A DNA stretch of 12,152 nt from CAZHJE01 sp964532965 (lineage in GTDB: Bacteria > Patescibacteriota > WWE3 > UBA101185 > UBA10185). The translations under genes and the position numbers were made by a program. Positions 1 through 5,091 of the stretch are shown piece by piece. How positions within the stretch are numbered: position 1 is the first letter of the stretch; each line of letters opens with the position of its first letter. The notes under the pieces are model-generated. The model saw nothing but the letters and a program-made list of their open reading frames with translations. It had not been told where the DNA came from and ran no database searches. Where the stretch lies: assembly GCA_964532965.1 (NCBI GenBank), contig CAZHJE010000023.1:1-12152 (forward strand). Reading direction: 5' to 3'.

Positions 1-916
1 CAATTGCGTCTAGGGTAAAGTCTATGTTGTATGTACCATACGATGTGAAGTCAGAACTAAGTAGTGCATTTCTTAATTTAAATGTCGAAAGATATGTCCA
101 AAAGCCTCCTGTTGCTCTTTGCTCAATATCATTTTGCATAACAATCATATATCTCTTTTCTGTTCCGTCTGTACCAAGAAGTTGTGGCAGCACTACTAAT
201 GCTTGTTTAATATCTGGAGCTGCATCATTTAATACTAAAAGTGTATTTTTTGCCCCCTCAATCAATTCTCTTATCGGCTGACCTCGAAAATTCTCTGGAT
301 ATTTCGACACGTCAACATTTGCAAGCTCTTCACCTGCCATAGAAAGCTTTTCTAAAACTACATCTGAATCATCTGCTATTTGTGGCATTATTGAAATCCA
401 TTGAGAAAAAGCTTCTGCAAGACCGGTTTCTTGAACTTCTTGCTCTGCTGATATTTTAAACCCACCCGCATCAGCGAATGGTGTAATTAACACTACGGTT
501 TCTCTTAGGGCATCAACTACATAAAGACCTGCGTTTATAAAATGTTCACTATCTGCGTAATAGCTTGCTGTAGGTCCAAAATCTTTTGTCCAACCTATAT
601 TATTGTCGCGTGCTACTCTTAGATCTTGTAAATCTGTTTGAGTTTCATCAAGATAAGTATTTAACGTGACTAAATCTCTATCACCCATCGCTTGTTTGAT
701 ATTATTAATGTCTTTATTTATTTCGTTTACGTTAGCAAGCAAGGCGTATGCAGGCTTAAAAGCAAATACATATGCTAAAGCTGAGAGTACAATACCTACA
801 ATAATTACAAATAAAAGACCGACACCTACCCCTTTTGCAACTTTTTTACCTTTCTTTTTTTGAGGTTGTTCATCCCGTATTGTTTGAGTAGAACTAAAAA
901 ATTTAGAATCCTGCAT
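1..916 (-). CDS. DUF4012-like membrane-anchored protein, 3' end cut by window edge
   Basis: The frame is open from ATG at 916 to the left edge, giving 305 visible residues and no stop. The start is supported by AGGAG at 926-930, nine bases upstream. Residues 1-27 are a Lys-rich cytoplasmic tail (KKKGKK at 20-25) and residues 31-53 are one transmembrane helix. The rest is predicted to lie outside the membrane, with a helical, acidic stretch from 60 to 245. Residues 256-272 (YMIVMQND..EQRATGGF) match the hallmark of DUF4012 proteins, a QN..E.R.TGGF block near the start of the conserved domain. The gene follows the sugar transferase by 33 bp and is probably the distal gene of that operon. The molecular function of DUF4012 is unknown. 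Its exported domain and its partner suggest a role in late glycan assembly or attachment, which is inference. The family call is fairly confident; the role is not. Confidence 0.8.
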   Translation of the reverse strand, partial: MQDSKFFSSTQTIRDEQPQKKKGKKVAKGVGVGLLFVIIVGIVLSALAYVFAFKPAYALLANVNEINKDINNIKQAMGDRDLVTLNTYLDETQTDLQDLRVARDNNIGWTKDFGPTASYYADSEHFINAGLYVVDALRETVVLITPFADAGGFKISAEQEVQETGLAEAFSQWISIMPQIADDSDVVLEKLSMAGEELANVDVSKYPENFRGQPIRELIEGAKNTLLVLNDAAPDIKQALVVLPQLLGTDGTEKRYMIVMQNDIEQRATGGFWTYLSTFKLRNALLSSDFTSYGTYNIDFTLDAI

Positions 917-925
917 AATAATAAT

Positions 926-930
926 CTCCT
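926..930 (-). promoter_or_regulatory. Shine-Dalgarno of the DUF4012-like gene
   Basis: AGGAG on the minus strand, nine bases before the ATG at 916. It is one of the clearest ribosome binding sites in the window and fixes the start of a gene that is otherwise truncated. Confidence 0.7.
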
Positions 931-949
931 AAAATAATTACTTCGTTAG

Positions 950-1588
950 CTATACAGACCCCTTTTGCGAAAGTACCGCATAAGGAGTTTTTAATATGAT
1001 CACTAAATCATACAATATAGACCGCTTACTTGCATAGTCCCCATCTATTCGTATTCGATCAACAAAGCCTATTTTAGATCTGCCGCCTACTTGCCAAGGA
1101 CCTGTTATACCTGGTTTTGTTGTAAGTGCGCGTGTAATATCATTTTTTGTTTGAGGATATCTTTGAACCTGCTCATCAAGCTCATATTGAAAGTACGCTC
1201 TTGGACCTACTATGCTCATTTGCCCTAGAAGAACATTAAAAAACTGTGGCATTTCATCAATGCTAGTTTTTCTTATAAAGGCTGCACCTTTAATAAGACG
1301 TGGGTCTTCATGGGCATCTAGTTTATAATTATTTTCAACATATTTTTTATATAGCTCTGGGTTACTTTCTAACACAGCGTGTCCATTTGGAACCATTGAT
1401 CTAAATTTAAACATTTTAAATTCTTTTCCACTTTTCCCTACTCTTTTTTTCATATCTGCTAAAATAGGTCCTTCTGGGGATACAATCTTTATATAAATAG
1501 CGGTAGCAATCATTATGGGTGAAAATAATATAACAGCAACACTCGCGCCAATTATGTCTAATAACCTTTTTGTAATATCATAAAACAT
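950..1588 (-). CDS. Bacterial sugar transferase (monotopic phosphoglycosyl transferase)
   Basis: This is predicted to transfer a sugar-1-phosphate from a nucleotide sugar to polyprenyl phosphate at the inner face of the membrane, the first committed step of glycan assembly. The protein has 212 residues, the size of the minimal PglC/WcaJ-C catalytic unit, without the extra N-terminal helices of WbaP-type enzymes. One hydrophobic segment (about 13-35) holds a Ser-Pro at 23-24, as in the re-entrant helix of this family. Further family motifs are KFRSM at 61-65, RKTSIDEMPQ at 106-115 with the Asp111-Glu112 catalytic dyad, MSIVGPR at 124-130, and KPGITGPWQVGGR at 158-170. The C-terminal end is complete. 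It starts 8 bp after the WbaZ-like gene with no clear Shine-Dalgarno and precedes the DUF4012-like gene. Sugar specificity cannot be read from the sequence. Confidence 0.95.
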   Translation of the reverse strand: MFYDITKRLLDIIGASVAVILFSPIMIATAIYIKIVSPEGPILADMKKRVGKSGKEFKMFKFRSMVPNGHAVLESNPELYKKYVENNYKLDAHEDPRLIKGAAFIRKTSIDEMPQFFNVLLGQMSIVGPRAYFQYELDEQVQRYPQTKNDITRALTTKPGITGPWQVGGRSKIGFVDRIRIDGDYASKRSILYDLVIILKTPYAVLSQKGSV

Positions 1589-1596
1589 ACCAAGTT

Positions 1597-2736
1597 TTAC
1601 ATTGAGTATACACTATTTACAATAGTTAGCATATTACTGGTAAATGCATCTTTAGTGAACTGTTTTGCTTGTTTTACACAATCTTCTTTTTTATATTTTT
1701 TAGGGTTAAACTGTACCATAACATCTAACAAGCTTTGCACAGACTGCTCATTAAAATACTCTCCGGTTACACCTTTAAGTACTGTTTCGGTTACCCCTCC
1801 TTTACCATAAGCTATAACAGGCTTGCCACACGCCATCACTTCAACTGGAACAATACCAAAATCTTCATATTGTGTTTGTATCAAAGCACTACACTTAGTT
1901 ATCAACTTGTATTTTGCAATATCATCAACATACCCTACAAAATGTATGAATTCGGAACCGGCAGCTATTTTTTTTAGTCTTACAAGATCGCTACCTGTGC
2001 CAACTATTTTTAAATATACCTTTTGTTTAACACATGCTTGTATTGCAATGTCTATTTTTTTCCATGCAAGAAGTCGTGAAATAACCAAATAATATTTTTT
2101 GTCTTCAAGAAAACTATCGTCTTTTATACTTGCGGCGGCATTTAGTTCAAAGTCATAAAACGGATAAACAATATCAGAATCTAACTTGTAATATTTTTTA
2201 ATTCTAGCTTGTGGTGTCTTTGAATTGGCAATTACTTTATCTGCTCGATGAATTGCAATATAATCCCATATTTTATAAACAGAGAGTGGCAGTAATAAGA
2301 TAAATAAAAGAAGCTTCTTAGCAATGTTTGGTATATTTGTAAATTCATTTTGAAAATAGTCTTTTGACTCCCAAAACATTCTACCCGGCGAGTTAATGTA
2401 ACAAATATGTTTTGTTTTAGGCTTTACTAATACCCCATGAGCAAATCTTGAAGATATCGATAACACCACATCGTAATTAGATAAATCAAATGATTCAAAT
2501 GCAAGAGGGTATAAAAAAAATAATGCAAAAAATCTATTTAATCTCTTTTTATAAGGCAATCCCTGAAGAAATGAGGTGTGTAAATTAATGTGCAATTTAC
2601 TACATTTTTTAATCCATTCATCAGAAGCATACGAAGTGTATATTGGGGCATCTGGCCATATTTCATGGCAAGCAAGTAACAGTCTTTCTGCTCCACCAAA
2701 TTGAACTAAATCATCAAATACAATTGCTAACTTCAT
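1597..2736 (-). CDS. GT4 glycosyltransferase, WbaZ-like
   Basis: Cytoplasmic retaining glycosyltransferase with a GT-B fold, 379 residues, the usual length for GT4. The N-terminal half opens with a beta strand and a Gly-rich loop (FGGAERLL at 13-20), followed by PDAPIYTSY at 28-36 and INSPGRMFW at 114-122. These resemble the WbaZ-like mannosyltransferase group, where the matching segment is usually a HTP.R..W motif. The C-terminal half has the nucleotide-sugar domain: VISRLLAWKKID at 218-229, FVGYVDD at 266-272, and the GT4 E-x7-E pair at Glu291 and Glu299 (EDFGIVPVE). A hydrophobic stretch at 141-154 may help membrane association. The ATG lies one base after the stop of the preceding gene and has no clear Shine-Dalgarno, so its translation is probably coupled. 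Mannose transfer is suggested by family resemblance only. Confidence 0.92.
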   Translation of the reverse strand: MKLAIVFDDLVQFGGAERLLLACHEIWPDAPIYTSYASDEWIKKCSKLHINLHTSFLQGLPYKKRLNRFFALFFLYPLAFESFDLSNYDVVLSISSRFAHGVLVKPKTKHICYINSPGRMFWESKDYFQNEFTNIPNIAKKLLLFILLLPLSVYKIWDYIAIHRADKVIANSKTPQARIKKYYKLDSDIVYPFYDFELNAAASIKDDSFLEDKKYYLVISRLLAWKKIDIAIQACVKQKVYLKIVGTGSDLVRLKKIAAGSEFIHFVGYVDDIAKYKLITKCSALIQTQYEDFGIVPVEVMACGKPVIAYGKGGVTETVLKGVTGEYFNEQSVQSLLDVMVQFNPKKYKKEDCVKQAKQFTKDAFTSNMLTIVNSVYSM

Positions 2737-2737
2737 G

Positions 2738-3847
2738 TTAAATTGAATTAATTGTTCGCAAAATTACCATTGCAGAACTTTTCCAAGAATATTTTGATAC
2801 TCTTTTTAACCCTTCTTGTATTCGTATTGTTGAAGTATCTTTTAAACATATCTTTATGCTTTTTGAAATGCTCTTGATATCATAAGGGTTAAAATAATAG
2901 GCAATGTTACCGCCAATCTCTGGGAGTGCAGTTGTATTTGAAACGACAACTTTTGTACCGCACGCAAAAGCCTCTAACAATTGAATGCCAAATCCCTCTA
3001 ACATAGAAGGATTAACCAAAAGCTCCGCGCCACAGTAAAGCGCCGGCAAATCAACATCATCAATGAATCCTGCAAATACAATACGGGATATCCCGGGATA
3101 TCCAGCAAATTCATTTTTTAATCTTTGATAAAAATAATCATACCTTCCGCCAAGAACTAAAGTTAACTTAGGAAAATCAGTCAAAACGTGCTCAAACGCT
3201 TGTATTAAACGCTCCAAATTTTTGTGCGGGTGTGCATTACCAATGTATAAAATGTATGGCTTTTTTATATTGTATTTATCTAAAACATTAGATATAGCTT
3301 GTTGTGAAGTCGGCTTGAATTTTTCATCAACAGCACAATAAGTTATGTATATTTTACTTGGCGATACTTTAAGTGTTTTTGTAATATCTTTTTTTACAAA
3401 TTCGCTAACAGTAAATATTTTTTTAGCTCTAAAGACAATGTTATATAAAATAAAAATAGCTGCTAACCGTTTTAAATAATAAAATATATAAGGGTGGGTA
3501 GATACTCTCCCTGTTTTTATTTTTAATACTGTTAAATCATGTATGGTGGCTATAGTCTTTTTGAAATAAAAAAGTGGGAAATTGATATTAGGCACAAAAA
3601 AGACATCTAATTTCTGTTTATACAACAAAAATGGAAAAAAGAATTGTTCCTTAAATGTATACCATCTATAATTTGCTGATATAAGAGTAACCTGATGGGG
3701 TAAGTTAATTGATTGTCTATCTTTATCTAAGATAAACAGCACGTACTCATTTTTACTGTCCATCTCAACTAAGTTGTACACTATATTTCTAATATATCTG
3801 CCTATACCTGACTCATTCCATAATCTGCAATCTATACCTATGCGCAT
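2738..3847 (-). CDS. GT4 glycosyltransferase, MtfB-like
   Basis: 369-residue GT-B retaining glycosyltransferase expected to extend the lipid-linked glycan in the cytoplasm. The N terminus, MRIGIDCRLWNESGIGRYIRN (1-21), is typical of the MtfB-like GT4 group (mannosyltransferase B type). TIHDLTVLK at 101-109 and FTVSEFVKKDI at 145-155 are further GT4 segments. The donor domain shows YILYIGNAHPHKNLERLI at 198-215, FAGFIDD at 258-264, and the E-x7-E pair Glu284/Glu292 (EGFGIQLLE). It is the first gene of the left operon. The ATG is immediately downstream of a TATAAT box with no room for a leader, and there is no Shine-Dalgarno. The gene contains an 18-bp GC-rich palindrome at 3086-3103 that codes for part of GYPGIS (249-254). 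The GT4 assignment is secure; the donor sugar is not known. Confidence 0.93.
   Translation of the reverse strand: MRIGIDCRLWNESGIGRYIRNIVYNLVEMDSKNEYVLFILDKDRQSINLPHQVTLISANYRWYTFKEQFFFPFLLYKQKLDVFFVPNINFPLFYFKKTIATIHDLTVLKIKTGRVSTHPYIFYYLKRLAAIFILYNIVFRAKKIFTVSEFVKKDITKTLKVSPSKIYITYCAVDEKFKPTSQQAISNVLDKYNIKKPYILYIGNAHPHKNLERLIQAFEHVLTDFPKLTLVLGGRYDYFYQRLKNEFAGYPGISRIVFAGFIDDVDLPALYCGAELLVNPSMLEGFGIQLLEAFACGTKVVVSNTTALPEIGGNIAYYFNPYDIKSISKSIKICLKDTSTIRIQEGLKRVSKYSWKSSAMVILRTINSI
3086..3103. repeat. 18-bp perfect palindrome inside a GT4 gene
   Basis: GGATATCCCGGGATATCC is its own reverse complement, centred between 3094 and 3095. It can also be read as two tandem near-identical 10-mers (GGGATATCCC then GGGATATCCA, 3085-3104), each unit being palindromic or nearly so. 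It is strikingly GC-rich compared with its surroundings. It codes in frame for GYPGIS and breaks nothing. No function is apparent. Confidence 0.85.
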
Positions 3848-3853
3848 ACAAGC

Positions 3854-3882
3854 ATTATACTAAATATAGTGCCTAATATGAT
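3854..3882 (-). promoter_or_regulatory. Promoter of the left operon, predicted leaderless
   Basis: On the minus strand a perfect TATAAT occupies 3859-3854. Only six bases (GCTTGT) separate it from the ATG at 3847, so transcription should start at or within a base or two of the start codon. Seventeen bases upstream sits ATCATA (3882-3877), a weak -35 that is also the -10 of the divergent promoter. No Shine-Dalgarno exists for this gene. Confidence 0.6.
3854..3882 (+). promoter_or_regulatory. Promoter of the flippase gene, overlapping the divergent promoter
   Basis: TATGAT at 3877-3882 (one mismatch to TATAAT) would place the start near 3889, about six bases before the ATG at 3895. The -35 position, 17 bases upstream, coincides with ATTATA (3854-3859), which is the complement of the other promoter's -10. 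An alternative -10 is TAATAT at 3874-3879. The -35 match is weak, so the call rests mainly on the -10 and on the divergent arrangement. Confidence 0.45.
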
Positions 3883-3894
3883 ACCATCATTAAA

Positions 3895-5091
3895 ATGAAA
3901 CAAAAATCTTTATTAAGTATTGGCGTTGTTAGTATAGGTAATATTAGTAATGCGGTCTTAGGGTTACTATTTATTACAGCTATTGCAAGAAGCCTGTCTC
4001 TGCCGGAATTTGGTAAATATGCTTTATTGACAAGTTTGTTAGTGGCTATATCAAAATTAATTGATTTTGGAAGTAATTCCACATACGTGGCTAAATCGCT
4101 AACTCATGAAAACTTTGATAAAAATATTTTTTTGACATTAAAATTAATGCTTGCGCTAGTTGCTATACCAGTCAGTTTTATAATACTAAAAATATTAAAT
4201 CTTTTAAATATATATACACTGTTCACTTTTACTTTAGGGTTAATGTTTTATGGTGTTAATATAACTTTTTTTGCGTTATTTCAAAAAACAGAAAGGTTTC
4301 TTTTAGCAGTAGGACTAAACACTTTCCCCGCAATAATCAAAGGAATCTTTGCACTTTTAATTTTAACTGGTAATTTCTTACCAACATTAAATTCTGCCCT
4401 AAACATATTTGCAATATCAATGGGTAGCTGTATTATTTTTTATTTCTTTTTAAAAAAAGAGCTTAAAGAGCTTAAGCTAAAATTAATGCCTAAAGACGCG
4501 CTTAAGTTATTTAAAATATCTGCACCTGCAGGGATTGATTTAACAATTAATAATGGTTGGTCTGCGCTTTCAAATGCCACTGCGAATGTATTAACCAATG
4601 TTTCAAATGTCGGTATATTTTCTGTAGCAGACAAGTTTGCTAGTGTTTTTGCTCTTTTATCTTTGTCTATTTTTACAGTACTGTTGCCAAAAAATGCTAA
4701 AAGAAAAACCTCAGTAGATAAATACGAAATGGTATTTTTATCGGTAATTTTATTATTCATTGCCACAGTTGTCTCACTGATTCCAGACATAGGGTTTACA
4801 AAAATTTTTGGAAATACTTTTGTAGCATCAGAGTATATTTTTAAGATACTAATATTTGCTGCAGCAATGACAGCAATACATACTTTTATGACTAATTACT
4901 TCTTTATTTATGAACAAACAAAATATTTAATGTACATATCTATTTCTAAAGTAACTATCTTTATAACAAGTGCGGTATTTTTAGTTTCATTTTATGGATT
5001 AGTAGGAATAGCGTACGCACAGCTTTTGAGTGGCATAGGGGCTTTAACCTTAACGATATACTTTTTATACAAACTAGCTCGCTCAAAATGA
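3895..5091 (+). CDS. Wzx-like polysaccharide flippase (MOP superfamily)
   Basis: 398-residue integral membrane protein with about 12 hydrophobic segments spread over the whole length (for example 7-30, 77-100, 105-128, 136-159, 278-298, 346-366). The N terminus has the Wzx/RfbX pattern: a first helix starting SIGNISNAVLGLLF (13-26), then ARSLSLPEFGKYAL (31-44), then IDFGSNSTYVAK (56-67). KISAPAGIDLTIN near 207-219 resembles the start of the second half of MOP flippases. It would flip lipid-linked oligosaccharide to the outer face of the membrane. It is slightly short for Wzx, which usually has 410-480 residues, but looks complete. It is the only plus-strand gene. Its ATG is about six bases from the predicted transcription start and has no Shine-Dalgarno. 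Its TGA directly abuts the stop codon of the convergent gene. Confidence 0.9.
   Translation: MKQKSLLSIGVVSIGNISNAVLGLLFITAIARSLSLPEFGKYALLTSLLVAISKLIDFGSNSTYVAKSLTHENFDKNIFLTLKLMLALVAIPVSFIILKILNLLNIYTLFTFTLGLMFYGVNITFFALFQKTERFLLAVGLNTFPAIIKGIFALLILTGNFLPTLNSALNIFAISMGSCIIFYFFLKKELKELKLKLMPKDALKLFKISAPAGIDLTINNGWSALSNATANVLTNVSNVGIFSVADKFASVFALLSLSIFTVLLPKNAKRKTSVDKYEMVFLSVILLFIATVVSLIPDIGFTKIFGNTFVASEYIFKILIFAAAMTAIHTFMTNYFFIYEQTKYLMYISISKVTIFITSAVFLVSFYGLVGIAYAQLLSGIGALTLTIYFLYKLARSK

Noticed and set aside
24..863. Plus-strand frames across the left edge
   Set aside because: They are antisense to the DUF4012-like gene, whose translation is coherent, has a Shine-Dalgarno, and carries the family motif.
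3873..4082. Minus-strand frame of 69 codons opposite the flippase start
   Set aside because: It lies antisense to the well-supported flippase, has no recognisable motif or ribosome binding site, and overlaps the divergent promoter.
4440..4790. 116-codon minus-strand frame inside the flippase
   Set aside because: Antisense to the MOP flippase helices; it has low-complexity composition, no start signal and no family resemblance.
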